A DNA stretch of 64,000 nucleotides from JAJPKK01 sp963844635 (GCA_963844635.1 CAWJPD010000005.1:372001-436000); one strand, 5' to 3'; positions 36,489 through 46,067 are shown, counted from the stretch's first letter. The notes: generated by a model not told the origin, from the letters alone. Program-made: numbers and translations.

Positions 36489-37657
36489 TCACACAATGGC
36501 GTGGGGAACGAAACGCGACGTGTTCTTCGTAATGGGACCGGTATCTTCGCGCACCGAAAGGCCCGCCGGTTCGCCCGCCGCAAACCACGAGCCAATCACT
36601 GCATAGTTCCCGTCGAAAATCGGGAGCGGCGCCGCCGCTTGCAGCACCTTCGGCTCGCCGCCATAGGGGCCGTCATCCAACTCCTGGACGACACCGTCGA
36701 CCACGATCTCAACATTTGCCCCTTCGCGCGAATAGAGCGGCTTTTGTACATAGGAGCGCCCGAGCCTCGGCCCGCTTAAAGTCGTCGGCGAAATAGGCTG
36801 GCAGCAAGTTGGGGTGGCGCGGGAACATCGCCCACAGCAGCGGCAAAATTCCTTTGTTGGACAAGATCGCTTTCCATGGCGGCTCGATCCAGCGCGTCGG
36901 CGCACCAGGAAGCGATTCCCCGAATTGATCGCGGAACATCCATTCCCACGGGTAAAGCTTGAACGCGAGGTCGATCGGCCTGTCTGCAGCATCGACAAAG
37001 GAACCTTTCGGCGTGCGGCCGATCGCTTCGATTGCCAGGATTTCGACATCGGCGCCGGCCTGTTTCGCGGTGTCGGCGAGATAGGCGAGCGTGCCGGCAT
37101 CCTCCGGACTGTCGAGCATGCCGGCGAAGTGGATGGTTTTCGCGCGATATAATGCTTTGGTGGTCGACCAGCCGGCGATCAGCTTGTCATGCAGCGAATT
37201 GAACTGGTCGGCCGTGTCGGGAAGAAGTCCCTGCGCGGTCGCGTCCTCGAGCCACCCCCACTGGAACACCGCGGTCTCGAACACCGAGGTGGGCGTATCG
37301 GCGTTGTATTCGAGGAGCTTGGCGGAGCCAGTGCCGTCATAACGCAAGTCGAACCTGCCGTAGAGGCTGGCATCGCCGCGCTTCCAGCTCGCCGCGATGA
37401 AATCCCAGAAATCTTTGTGGAATCGCGAGACGATCGAGGATGCGCTCGTCCTGGACGGCGCGGGCCACGAGTTCGCGGCACATGGCTTCGAGCGTCGCAG
37501 TCGGCGTTTCGATATCTTCCTCGATTTCGCGCAGGCTGAAGGCGTAATAGGCACTCTCGTCCCAATAAGGCTCGCCATGCAGGGAGTGGAAATCAAATCC
37601 GCACTCCACCGCGCGTTGGCGCCAATCGGGCCGCTCGGCAATCGGCACGCGCCGCAT
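36489..37657 (-). CDS. Glutathionylspermidine synthase-like ATP-grasp protein (YgiC type, two frameshifts)
   Basis: Pieced from three frames. ATG at 37657 begins MRRVPIAERPDWRQRAVECG, then FDFHSLHGEPYWDESAYYAF and LREIEEDIETPTATLE. Near 37405 the frame shifts to DFWDFIAASWKRGDASLYGR, FDLRYDGTGSAKLLEYNADT (acidic metal/ATP residues), TSVFETAVFQWGWLE and WEWMFRDQFGE. Near 36770 it shifts again to GRSYVQKPLYSREGANVEIV and AVIGSWFAAGEPAGLSVRED. All blocks are those of the GSP_synth family. E. coli YgiC-like enzymes act with a small YgiB-like protein and a DUF350 membrane protein; that trio is present here. The exact amide product is unknown. Confidence 0.82.
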
Positions 37658-37662
37658 ATGTC

Positions 37663-37939
37663 TCAACCACCGAAGGACGCGAATGCCCTGCCGACCCCGC
37701 CAAAGCCGCCGCGGGCCACGCTCGCGCTCGCGTTCGACCCGGCAGTGCTCGAACCAGAGCCCCGAAAAGAAACCGAAATGACTGCCGCCACCATGACCGC
37801 CGCGTGGGGACGAGCAGGCTTGGTTGGGCGCGACCGCGCTCGGGCCGGGAGGTGGGCAAGAGGGCGACAATGCGTAGGCTGCCCCGCCGACACCGACGGC
37901 CCCTATCAGAACCAGAGAGACCTTGGTCGAACGCTTCAC
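37663..37939 (-). CDS. Small Gly-rich exported protein (YgiB/DUF1190-like position), frameshifted
   Basis: GTG at 37939 with GAGGGG upstream begins a signal peptide, KRSTKVSLVLIGAVGVGGA, followed by YALSPSCPPPGPSAVAPNQA and GGHGGGSHFGFFSG. Beyond that the frame gives Arg-rich nonsense, whereas the next frame gives SGSSTAGSNASASVARGGFG and GVGRAFASFGG with a stop at 37663 just before the synthase gene. The Ser/Gly-rich end and place in the operon fit YgiB/DUF1190-type proteins, but there is too little sequence to be sure of homology. Confidence 0.55.
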
Positions 37940-37947
37940 GGCGCCCC

Positions 37948-38352
37948 TCAGTAGGAAATCGACGCTGCATTGAGGATGCCGGCCGCCAGCGATGCGATCC
38001 CGAGCCAAATTGCCGCCGCCAAATCCCCGGCAGCAATTCGCTGCGGCAGGTTGGGGATCGGGATACGCACGACAAAATAGACGATCACCTGAACAATGAG
38101 CGCAATCGCACTCCAGATCACGCAATCGAGCAAGTTCTGCGCGTGCGCGATCGCGCTCGCGACCGGCAGCACGAAGCCGACCAGGCTCAACCCGAGCGCA
38201 ATCGCCGCCCCAGGCACGTTCTTTCGGATCAGCTCGAATTCGTCGTGGGGCCCAATCCAAACATAGATGGTGAGATAGGCGATCGTAATCACGAACGCCG
38301 TGCAAAAATACGCCAGGAATCCAGGCAGGCCGGCCAATGACTGCAGAATCAT
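37948..38352 (-). CDS. DUF350 membrane protein
   Basis: 134 residues with four hydrophobic segments. SLAGLPGFLAYFCTAFVITI starts the first, FELIRKNVPGAAIALGLSLV the second (with the family's polar N before the second helix), then FVLPVASAIAHAQNLLDCVI and IVQVIVYFVVRIPIPNLPQR, and a last helix. DUF350 proteins typically accompany the YgiB/YgiC genes and stress operons; they are of unknown mechanism. It is the first gene of the four-gene minus-strand set ending with the PepSY protein; the gap to the next gene is 8 nt. Confidence 0.9.
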   Translation of the reverse strand: MILQSLAGLPGFLAYFCTAFVITIAYLTIYVWIGPHDEFELIRKNVPGAAIALGLSLVGFVLPVASAIAHAQNLLDCVIWSAIALIVQVIVYFVVRIPIPNLPQRIAAGDLAAAIWLGIASLAAGILNAASISY

Positions 38353-38615
38353 GACGGCTCCGTGTCGAAGGTTCGCGGCGCGAACGGCCTGCGCGGGAAA
38401 GCGCGAGTGCGCGACATCTTATCTTGGTCGCTTTAACAAGACCTTCGTTCAAACGCTGACAGATTGCACGAAGCCGATCATGCCCGCACGCGCGGCGAAC
38501 GACGCTGATTCGGTCCGTGGACAACGCCGCGGGGATCGGGGAATGTTGGCCGATCGAAGCCCGGGAGAAACGCCTGGGCGTCATGGCGGGGTCAAGACCG
38601 CTCGGGAGCACAATT

Positions 38616-39819
38616 ATGTCGTTGCCGCGAGCCTCCACGGCTCTATCACGGTTCACAGTGCTCGATCTCACCCGGGTCCGGTCCGGGCCGACCTGCGTGC
38701 GCCAGCTCGCCGACTGGGGCGCGAACGTGATCAAAATCGAAACCCCGGCCGAGGCTCGAGGGCGGAGAGCCGCTTGGCGGCCCGCGCGACGGCCCGGATT
38801 TCCTCAACCTGCATCGGAACAAGCGCAGCATCACCCTCAACCTGAAAGCGGCCGAGGGCCTTGCGGCATTCAAGACGATGGCGCGCCAGGCCGACGTCGT
38901 GGTCGAGAATTTCCGCCCCGACGTGAAGGACAGGCTCGGCATCGATTACAAAGCACTGCGGCCGCTCAATCCCCGTCTGGTCTATGCCAGCATTTCCGGT
39001 TTCGGGCAGGCTGGTCCCTATGCCGAGCGCCCCGGATTCGACCAGATCGCGCAGGGCATGGGCGGGCTGATGTCGATCACCGGCCTGCCGGGACAGGGGC
39101 CAGTGCGGGTCGGCATTCCGATCGCGGATCTCGCCGCCGGCCTTTTGTGCGCGATGGGAATCCTGACCGCGCTCCTGGAGCGAGAGGTTTCAGGCGAAGG
39201 CCAGCAGGTCGAAACCTCGCTGCTGCAGGCACAGATTTTCATGCTCGATTTCCAGGCCGCGCGCTGGCTCGTCTCTGGCGAGGTCGCGAAACAGGCCGGC
39301 AACAATCACCCTACCAGCGTGCCGACCGGCGTGTTCAAGACCGCGGACGGCCACATCAACATCGCTACCTCCGGGCAGCGCATCTGGGAGCGCTTCTGCA
39401 AAGCACTCGAAGCCCCTGAGCTGCTCGCGCGGCCCGAATTTTCCAATGCAGCCAAGAGGTCAACAAATCGCGATGCGCTGAACGCGGACATCGACCGGTA
39501 CACCGCGAAGCGGACCAATGGCGATTGGGTCGAGCGGTTCAATGCGGCCGGCGTGCCCTGCGGCCCGATCTATTCCATCGACCAGGTGTTTGCCGACCCG
39601 CAAGTCCAATACCTCGGTATCGCGCAAGAGGTCGAACCGGACGGAAAGACGAACGCGTTGCCACTCACTCTGGTGGGTCAAGCGACGACGCTTTCGCGCA
39701 CGCCAAGCCGGCTCGCGGCCCCGCCGCCCGGCCTCGGCGAGCACACGGACGTCGTGCTGAGCGAATTCGGGTTCAGCCCTGAAGAGATCAAAGGACTGCG
39801 CAACAAAGGGGCGATATAA
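38616..39819 (+). CDS. CoA transferase family III (CaiB/BaiF), frameshifted
   Basis: Start ATG 38616 (GGGAG upstream): LSRFTVLDLTRVRSGPTCVR and QLADWGANVIKIETP. At about 38762 the frame is lost; the correct continuation is GGEPLGGPRDGPDFLNLHRN, KRSITLNLKAAEGLAAFKTM, ADVVVENFRPDVKDRLGIDY (catalytic Asp expected in or near VVVENFRP), SGFGQAGPYAERPGFDQIAQ, GMGGLMSITG and GIPIADLAAGLLCAMGILTA. The C-terminus carries AAGVPCGPIYSIDQVFADPQ and a final LGEHTDVVLSEFGFS. Such enzymes move CoA between carboxylic acids, e.g. in carnitine or bile/aromatic acid catabolism. Length (about 400) is normal. No partner genes are near. Confidence 0.9.
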
Positions 39820-39902
39820 ACGGTAACATTTCGCTTGCCGCCGCTTTGGGCTGTCGAACGCTGTTCAAACGTAGCTCGGATTGAATGCCCGCGAAATCCT
39901 GC

Positions 39903-40460
39903 TTAAGGCTCGAGCTCGCTGTCCCAATAGAGATAATCGAGCCAGCTTTCGTGCAGATAATTGGGCGGAAACAGCCGGCCGTTGCGATGCAGGTGATGCA
40001 CGGTCGGCTGGAACGGCATCTGCGCCGGGTGCATTTTGGCCTCCTGCGGCGTCAGGTTGCCTTTGCGGAGGTTGCATGGCGAACAGGCAGCGACCACGTT
40101 CGCCCAGGTGGTCTGGCCGCCGCGCGAGCGCGGCAGCAGATGATCGAAGGTCAAATCATCCCCCGACCCACAATATTGGCAAGAGAACCGGTCGCGCAGG
40201 AATACGTTGAAGCGAGTGAAGGCCGGATGGGTGGTTGGTTTCACGAAGGTTTTCAGGGACACCACGCTGGGCAACAGCATCTCGAAGCTCGGGCTGCGCA
40301 CCGCCTTTTCATAGTTGGCGACGATGTTCACCCGATCGAGAAAAACCGCCTTGATGGCGTCCTGCCAGCACCACAGCGATAACGGGTAATAACTCAGCGG
40401 ACGGAAATCCGCGTTGAGCACCAGTGCCGGCCATCCGTTGGGCGATACGTGAGCGTTCAA
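39903..40460 (-). CDS. HNH endonuclease family protein
   Basis: 185 residues. A compact region with two CxxC pairs (FSCQYCGSGDDL and VAACSPCNLRKGNL) encloses FDHLLPRSRGGQTTWANVV, the DH...N signature of HNH nucleases. The N-terminal part (LVLNADFRPLSYYPLSLWCW) is characteristic of the widespread single-copy HNH family of alphaproteobacteria. It may act on DNA in repair; this is not a homing endonuclease by context. It stands alone, convergent with the CoA transferase gene. Confidence 0.92.
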   Translation of the reverse strand: MNAHVSPNGWPALVLNADFRPLSYYPLSLWCWQDAIKAVFLDRVNIVANYEKAVRSPSFEMLLPSVVSLKTFVKPTTHPAFTRFNVFLRDRFSCQYCGSGDDLTFDHLLPRSRGGQTTWANVVAACSPCNLRKGNLTPQEAKMHPAQMPFQPTVHHLHRNGRLFPPNYLHESWLDYLYWDSELEP

Positions 40461-40583
40461 TGCGGACGCTCCCTGACCTCATTCCCCGCATGTAGCATGT
40501 CCCTACTTTATAGGGGGAGGTGACAGCAATGTGAAGCCGGCCTTCAAAGCCCGCCACAACGGGATATTTCATTGCCGAACAGT

Positions 40584-41267
40584 CTATTCCTGTCGCCGCA
40601 ATCCGAATCGCCTCGCCAAAAACTCGCCGCCGTGGCGCAGACCTTCCTCGTCAATGCCGTGCCCGAGTCCGGCGGAAATATGCCACTCGGTCGGAATGTC
40701 GAGTGCGGCAAGATACTGCGCCGACAGAAATACGGCCTGCGCCGGGATGAGGTCGTCGCGGTCGCCGTGAACGAGCAGCACGGGCGGACGTGACCTGATC
40801 TCGCCCGCCACCGCTGCCGGCTTGGCGCCATTGGGCAGCACGAACACGCCCGAATAGCCGATAATGGCGGCCGGCGGCACATTCCGCCTCAACCCAACAT
40901 GCAAGGCCATCATGGTGCCCTGGCTGAAGCCTACCAGAGCCAGCGCGCGCGGTGGCAGTTCGTTGCGCTTGAGTTCCGCATCGAGAAAGCTTTCAAGTGC
41001 GGGAGCAGCCTTGTTGACCCCGGTCCAGCGCTCGTTCGGGTCCCGGAATGTCAGCGAGAACCATTGCCGGCCGGTGGCCGTTTGCGCGCACAACTCGCCG
41101 GCATGAGGCGACACGAAAGCCGCATCGGGCAGCAGGCTTTGCCAGACGCGTCCCAGCTCGATGAGGTCGTTGCCATCAGCGCCGTAGCCATGCAGAAATA
41201 CGACGAGCTGACGTGCCTTGCCGCGTGAGCGCGGCGCGAGCCGTGGTCCGGTCAGGGTTACGGCCAT
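40584..41267 (-). CDS. Phospholipase/carboxylesterase-family alpha/beta hydrolase
   Basis: 227 residues from ATG 41267. LVVFLHGYGADGNDLIELGR provides the oxyanion-hole region, ALVGFSQGTMMALHVGL the nucleophile elbow (GFSQG), LLVHGDRDDLIPAQAVFLSA the acid, and ISAGLGHGIDEEGLRHGGEF the catalytic His. These are the marks of the abhydrolase_2/YpfH-type esterases that hydrolyse short acyl esters or lysophospholipids. It follows the ABC importer genes on the same strand with a gap of about 110 bp, so cotranscription is possible but unproven. Frame intact. Confidence 0.9.
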   Translation of the reverse strand: MAVTLTGPRLAPRSRGKARQLVVFLHGYGADGNDLIELGRVWQSLLPDAAFVSPHAGELCAQTATGRQWFSLTFRDPNERWTGVNKAAPALESFLDAELKRNELPPRALALVGFSQGTMMALHVGLRRNVPPAAIIGYSGVFVLPNGAKPAAVAGEIRSRPPVLLVHGDRDDLIPAQAVFLSAQYLAALDIPTEWHISAGLGHGIDEEGLRHGGEFLARRFGLRRQE

Positions 41268-41378
41268 TGTTTCTGCCTTTTGTTGGCTGAATGCACTGCT
41301 GTCGCGGGTGGCGCCGAGGGGGCGCACGTTTCGTAGCCGCCGCACGCGACCGTCAACCTCAATTGGCTTGTCATCGCA

Positions 41379-42182
41379 TCATCCGCTGCGCCAGCGGCCG
41401 AAATGTGTTTCGGCGCGGCGCACGAGCGCGTTCAGAACAATGGCCATCGCCGCCAGCGCGCCGATCAGGCCGAACAGCTTGGTCGGATCGAAGTTCTGCG
41501 TGAACAGCGTGGTGAAATAGCCGATCCCCGCGACCGACACGTAAAGTTCGGCCAGCAGCACGCCGAGCAGCACGCCGCTCATTCCGAGGCGCATCCCCGC
41601 AAAGAAGCTCGGCACCATGTGCGGAAACAGCACGTAGCGGAACATCTGCCAACGACTCGCGCCCATGGAGCGGGCGCTGGTAACGAGAATGGGTTTCAGG
41701 TTCTGAACCCCAGCCACCACGGTGACGACCACGGGAAAAATCCCATGCGTGACCCCGAAGGCGATCTTCGAAGCCGGGCCGATCCCGAAGAACAGAATGA
41801 ACAGCGGCAGGATTGTCACCTGGGGCATTCCGTAAAGCAGCAGCACGATCGGCATGAAGCTCAAGCGCACGAAAGGCTGCAAGCCGATGGCAAGGCCGAG
41901 AACAAGACCAGCGGCAACGGCAATCGAGAAGGCGATGGCCAGCTCGAACAGCGTGATCTCAAGGGCGGCGGGCACGCCGGCGGTGGCGAACAGCGCGGCA
42001 AGGGAGGCGATCACGCGAGAGGGCGGGCTCAGGAACAGCGGATCGACAAAGAAGCGGGCGGCAATTTCCCAGACGCCGAATAGCACCGCGATGATGGCAA
42101 GACGCGCGATCCACGGCCGCCGCCGTAGCTTCGACCATGTCGGAGCTCGCCAAGTTCGCAAAGGCGGCGCGAGGTCAACCAT
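41379..42182 (-). CDS. ABC importer permease (SsuC/TauC type)
   Basis: 267 residues with about six transmembrane helices and the binding-protein-dependent EAA loop region SARSMGASRWQMFRYVLFPH (EAA consensus G.....P). It resembles nitrate/sulfonate/taurine and thiamine-precursor importer permeases. Second of two permeases in this cluster; both are followed or preceded by the ATPase at 43055-43897. A gap of about 100 bp separates the two permease genes. Confidence 0.9.
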   Translation of the reverse strand: MVDLAPPLRTWRAPTWSKLRRRPWIARLAIIAVLFGVWEIAARFFVDPLFLSPPSRVIASLAALFATAGVPAALEITLFELAIAFSIAVAAGLVLGLAIGLQPFVRLSFMPIVLLLYGMPQVTILPLFILFFGIGPASKIAFGVTHGIFPVVVTVVAGVQNLKPILVTSARSMGASRWQMFRYVLFPHMVPSFFAGMRLGMSGVLLGVLLAELYVSVAGIGYFTTLFTQNFDPTKLFGLIGALAAMAIVLNALVRRAETHFGRWRSG

Positions 42183-42281
42183 CGGGGTAGCCGCAAAAAA
42201 TCATTTCTATCTGTACCAGCCCGCCGCGCCAGAGTGTTGATTTGTGCCGAGATTTCGCAGCGGTGATTTTCGCGGGTGCCC

Positions 42282-43055
42282 TCAGTTCCGGCCTCCCCGC
42301 GCTTCCAAGGCAGACACGACGGTGTTCAGCACGGTGGCAATCGCAATGACGAAAACGATGTAAGCGAACATGCGCGGCATCTCCAGCGCCTCGCCGAGAT
42401 AGACAATGCGGTGACCGAGACCGGCGAGCGAGGCGAGTGTCTCGCTGCCGATGATCGATAGCAGCGCCGTGGTGAACCCCATGCGCAGCCCGGTGAGGAT
42501 CACCGGCAGCGCCGCCGGAAGCAGCACGTAGCGAAACAACGGGTAGCCACCTGCGCCCATCGAGCGCGCGGCCGTCACCAGCACCGGGTCGACATGGCCA
42601 AATCCGGCAATCGTGTTGATCACGATCGGGAAGAAGCTGATGGTCGCGCCGATCGCGATCTTCGAGGGGGGGCCAAGACCGAAGAATAAGACGAAAAGCG
42701 GCAGGAACAGGATGAGCGGAATCGCATAAATCGCAGCAAACAGCGGCTCGAAGACCTTGACCAGGTAGGGCGAGCGGCTGATCAGATAGCCGAGCGTGAC
42801 CCCGATCGTCACCGAGATCGAGAATGCCGCGGCGAGCTCGCCGAGCGTCGTCACCAAGTCGTCCAGATATTCTCCCGTCCGCAGAATATCGAGGAGGTTG
42901 TCCCAGACTGCGACGGGGCTCGGCAACAACAGCCGATTGACGCCCCACTTCGTGGACGCAAGGTACCAGAGCGCAACCAGCGCGCCGACGAATGCCGCCT
43001 GGACCAATCGCCGCGCCAATGCACGACGCGTTCGCTTGCGCGTCACGCCAGCCAT
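42282..43055 (-). CDS. ABC importer permease (SsuC/TauC type), second copy
   Basis: 257 residues, about six hydrophobic helices, with the EAA loop AARSMGAGGYPLFRYVLLPA. The ATG at 43055 shares a base with the upstream stop, so it is translationally coupled to the ATPase. Two different permease genes with one ATPase suggest a heterodimeric channel. No periplasmic binding protein is found within this window next to it. Confidence 0.9.
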   Translation of the reverse strand: MAGVTRKRTRRALARRLVQAAFVGALVALWYLASTKWGVNRLLLPSPVAVWDNLLDILRTGEYLDDLVTTLGELAAAFSISVTIGVTLGYLISRSPYLVKVFEPLFAAIYAIPLILFLPLFVLFFGLGPPSKIAIGATISFFPIVINTIAGFGHVDPVLVTAARSMGAGGYPLFRYVLLPAALPVILTGLRMGFTTALLSIIGSETLASLAGLGHRIVYLGEALEMPRMFAYIVFVIAIATVLNTVVSALEARGGRN

Positions 43056-43897
43056 CAGGCTTGTCCCGGCTCGCCGGCCGGCGCCGCGGCGGCCATGCTC
43101 GATTGCGTCACCGCCTTGCGGATTTCGTCGTGCAGCAGCGCATAAAGCCGGTTGCGAAGGCTCGTGAATTTCTCCGAGGTCACAAAGCTCGGCTTCCGCG
43201 GGTGCGGCTCATCGACGGAAACAACATCTTTGATGGTGCCGGGCCGCGCCGAAAACACGGCAACGCGATCGGCGAGGAACACCGCCTCGCCGAGACTGTG
43301 GGTGACGAACACGATGGACTTTCCGCTATGTGAAAGCAGAACCGACAAGTCTTCGCCCAAAATCATGCGGGTCTGCTCGTCGAGCGCACCGAAGGGTTCG
43401 TCCATCAGCAGAATCGGCGTTTCCAAGCTGAGCGCACGCGCGAGCGCCGCGCGCTGGCGCATGCCGCCCGATAACTGCGCCGGGTAATGATGGGCAAAAT
43501 CGGCGAGCCCGACCGCGGCAAGCGCCGCCTGCGCCCGTTTCGCCCGTTTCGATTTCGGTATGCCCTGAAATAGCAGGCCAAGCTCGATATTCGCGGCCAC
43601 GGTGCTCCACGGGAACAGTGCGCTTTCCTGGAACACGAAAGCGATGTCCCGAGGCATCGGACCTTTGACTCTCCTGCCGAGCACGTGGGCGACACCGGCG
43701 GTCGGCCGGGTAAGGCCGCCAATGACGCTGAGCAGGGTGCTCTTGCCGCACCCGCTCGGCCCGATGAGGCACATGAGCTCGCCTTGCGCGACATCGAGCG
43801 AAGCGCCACTGAGCGCACGTACGAAACGGCGGTCGTCCTCATCGCCGAACTGATGGGAAACATCGCGAACGCTTATCGCGATTTCCGCGGCTGCCAT
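43055..43897 (-). CDS. ABC importer ATP-binding protein (SsuB/TauB type)
   Basis: 280 residues from ATG 43897. Walker A GPSGCGKSTLLS, Q-loop AFVFQESALFPWSTV (the PWSTV form is typical of nitrate/taurine/sulfonate/ThiY-like importers), signature LSGGMRQRAALARAL, Walker B ILLMDEPFGALDEQT and H-loop VFVTHSLGEAVFLADRV. The order with two permeases downstream is an importer operon. The substrate cannot be told without a binding protein. Confidence 0.93.
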   Translation of the reverse strand: MAAAEIAISVRDVSHQFGDEDDRRFVRALSGASLDVAQGELMCLIGPSGCGKSTLLSVIGGLTRPTAGVAHVLGRRVKGPMPRDIAFVFQESALFPWSTVAANIELGLLFQGIPKSKRAKRAQAALAAVGLADFAHHYPAQLSGGMRQRAALARALSLETPILLMDEPFGALDEQTRMILGEDLSVLLSHSGKSIVFVTHSLGEAVFLADRVAVFSARPGTIKDVVSVDEPHPRKPSFVTSEKFTSLRNRLYALLHDEIRKAVTQSSMAAAAPAGEPGQA

Positions 43898-44439
43898 TCC
43901 CTCACCCGTGTGTGCCTGCAGGTCGCGCATGGGTCATATCGATGAGCCGGTGCGGATTCAACGCAGGCCCGCGCCAGGGAGACGGCGTCTTCGCGATGGC
44001 ACGGAGCAATAGCCTGCCGCGAGGGCCCTAACAATCGCGACCCAAAGCCGCGCAGAATCCGCGAAGAACACAAACGATTGCTGTCAAAACCCGGCAAGAC
44101 CTTACGCCGCTGCGCGTCACGACGGCAAGGCGGCGTGCGACCAGGGTGTGAAGCAAAGTAGCGCCGGAGGCTTTGAAGTCCCGCCTCGGCTAAGAGTGCC
44201 CACGAAAATAACCAGAGCGGGATGCGTTCAGATTGAAACGCCTCCCGCTCGAATCATGTTCTGCGCACCCGTCGCGGACTGCGCTCGACGACGGATGCGT
44301 GTTGATTTTGCGCATGATCTTTGTCCGAAAAGTCTGCAAACTTTACGGGATCATGCGCTGAAATCGGTTGCACAGCCGTTCGCCGCACCAAAGCTGCGCA
44401 ATTCTGCCGAGGTTGCGGAGCAGTTATTTCGCGGAAGCC
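43898..44439. other. Intergenic with a repeat copy
   Basis: 542 bp upstream of the importer ATPase and downstream of the convergently oriented lipoprotein (both minus). It contains repeat copy 3 (44214-44358). Apart from this no gene-like frame is seen. The importer promoter should be within about 43900-44150. Confidence 0.4.
44214..44358 (+). repeat. Dispersed bipartite palindromic repeat, copy 3
   Basis: AGAGCGGGATGCGTTCAGAT, a partial mirror CCTCCCGCTC, an inner module CCGTCGCGGACTGCGCTCGA and CGACGGATG, then GCGCATGATC and GTCCGAAAAGTCTGCAAACT with GGGATCATGCGC. It faces copy 4 in inverted orientation; the lipoprotein gene lies between. Confidence 0.85.
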
Positions 44440-44904
44440 CTAAAGGCACTCTCCACCGTTCGCGACCCTGGTGCACGAATGCGGACTGGCGAACACAATA
44501 CTTTCGGTTTGGTCGTCCGAAGAAGGTTGGCCGGCTCGATTTCGGCGTTTCTCCTCGAGGACGAGCTTGGAAATCCTGCTTGCGACGATGTCGCTGGCTC
44601 TAACGGCCGTTATTTTGCCCGCCTGGACTTGCTCCGCGACGGACAATCGCGTTGCGATATAGGCATCCAAGAGGTCGGGATACCTTACAATGGGGCGCCG
44701 AATGGCTGCCGCCTCAACCTGACACTTGGCGCGTGCCAAGGCTGCCTTCGGATTGCCGGCCGGATTGGTATCGTCGCAAGCCCGACTTGCGGCTGCGGAT
44801 TGAGCGTTCAAAACATCGGCACGGGGTTGTAATTCGCGCGAGGCGTCATCTCCGCAGCCGGATAATAACAAGCCGACAAGCGCCACAAGGCCTGCAGACC
44901 GCAT
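44440..44904 (-). CDS. Hypothetical lipoprotein
   Basis: 154 residues from ATG 44904 (GGTGAG upstream). The N-terminus MRSAGLVALVGLLLSGCGDD is a type II signal peptide with lipobox LLSG|C. The mature part is acidic/Ala-rich with ASRACDDTNPAGNPKAALAR, a Cys pair, ARAKCQVEAAAIRRP and a putative helical region IVRYPDLLDAYIATRLSVAE. I do not recognise a family. The gene is bracketed by two inverted copies of the dispersed repeat (44214 and 45009), which is unusual. Confidence 0.65.
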   Translation of the reverse strand: MRSAGLVALVGLLLSGCGDDASRELQPRADVLNAQSAAASRACDDTNPAGNPKAALARAKCQVEAAAIRRPIVRYPDLLDAYIATRLSVAEQVQAGKITAVRASDIVASRISKLVLEEKRRNRAGQPSSDDQTESIVFASPHSCTRVANGGECL

Positions 44905-45008
44905 GATCTCACCATCAGAGCGGCAGCCCTTCAGCCAGGCGCCGGGGGTTGCCGCCGTCGCCCAAAGACCTGCCAGCCGCGCGACGCTTCGGGCCAAGGC
45001 CTTCACGG

Positions 45009-45147
45009 CCGATCCCGAAAGGCTGGAGACCTTTCGGACAAGGATCATGCGCAAAAACCCGCGAATCCATCCGTCGTCGAGTGCAGTCCGCGACGGAAAA
45101 AGGGAACCGGGGCGCGCGGCGATCCAAGCTGAATGCAGCCTGCTCCA
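45009..45147 (-). repeat. Dispersed bipartite palindromic repeat, copy 4 (reverse, degenerate)
   Basis: Reverse orientation. GATCCCGAAAGGCTGGAGAC, CTTTCGGACAAGGATCATGC and GC, then the inner module CATCCGTCGTCGAGTGCAGT and CCGCGACGG, and a worn left arm AAGCTGAATGCAGCCTGCTC. The inner module is shared only with copy 3, so these two form a subfamily. Confidence 0.75.
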
Positions 45148-45158
45148 GGTCGGACACT

Positions 45159-46033
45159 TCAGTTACGACTATCGCTCCTTTGTTGATTGAAATTTCGTAA
45201 ATCGGGTGGCGGCTGCCCCTTTTTCGTTGGCATCAGGTGTCCGTCGCCACTGAGAAAATAGCCGACGCCGCCAATTTCCACGTCCATGTTGCCCTCGGCG
45301 CAGACCTCCTCGATCCATTCGACCTGCTCATTGGGCATGCGCACGAATTTCTTGGTGATCGTCCATGGCCGGCTCAGCGCATGGTCGATGGTGGTGATCT
45401 CATCGTAAAGGGTATTTGGGTCGGCTTTGTCGGCATAGACCCTCTCCTTGAAGATCGATTGATTGTCGAACGCCAAGGGAAGGCCGGCCGGATCGAACGA
45501 CCGCGGGCCCTTCAAGCCGCGCGTCTCGATGTCGAGCTCGTCGTAACGGCCGTCGCCGTCGGTGTCGATCCAGCGGCCGATGGAATAGCCGACGAAGGTC
45601 GGCGTGAGGTTCTTAGGCCAGTCGCGGCCATCGGTGAAAATCCGACGCGAAAGTCGTGAATGTGCTGGATCAAAAAATTGGTCATCTGCGGAGTGATGAG
45701 AATCTCCCAAGGGTCGAACGTGGTCATGACCCGCGGCATGCCGGGCGACAGGCACGTGTAGGTCGGATCGATGCCCTGCCCTCCGGCCTTCTGGTCCTTG
45801 AGGTTTTCCTCAAAGATCTTCTGGTATTCCGGCGTCAACGGCGCCTGTTGTCCCGCGCCCGAGGGTTTCGTCGGGTCCAATCCGGGCTGGCCTCCGAGCC
45901 CGCGCACGAAGACATGACGCCACGCGCCCTTCCAATCCGGATACTTCGTTTCGTCGAACGCGAACGCGTTTGCGACAGTCAAGAAAAGCGATGCCCCCAC
46001 TGCGGCTGCGCCGATGACGTTGCGATAGGCCAT
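45159..46033 (-). CDS. Secreted hypothetical protein, tandem paralogue A (frameshifted)
   Basis: ATG 46033 (GAGGGTAACC upstream) starts a signal peptide MAYRNVIGAAAVGASLFLTV with cleavage after NAFA. The mature protein begins FDETKYPDWKGAWRHVFVRG and has GGQPGLDPTKPSGAGQQAPL. At about 45655 one frame ends and another continues RRIFTDGRDWPKNLTPTFVG, YSIGRWIDTDGDGRYDELDI, ETRGLKGPRSFDPAGLPLAF and HALSRPWTITKKFVRMP. The Asp-rich DTDGDGRYDELDIE resembles a calcium-binding loop but is conserved as part of the fold in the neighbour too. Function unknown; likely abundant extracellular or periplasmic protein. Confidence 0.65.
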
Positions 46034-46067
46034 GGTTACCCTCGTTTTGATTGGAAGCGCAGCGGCA

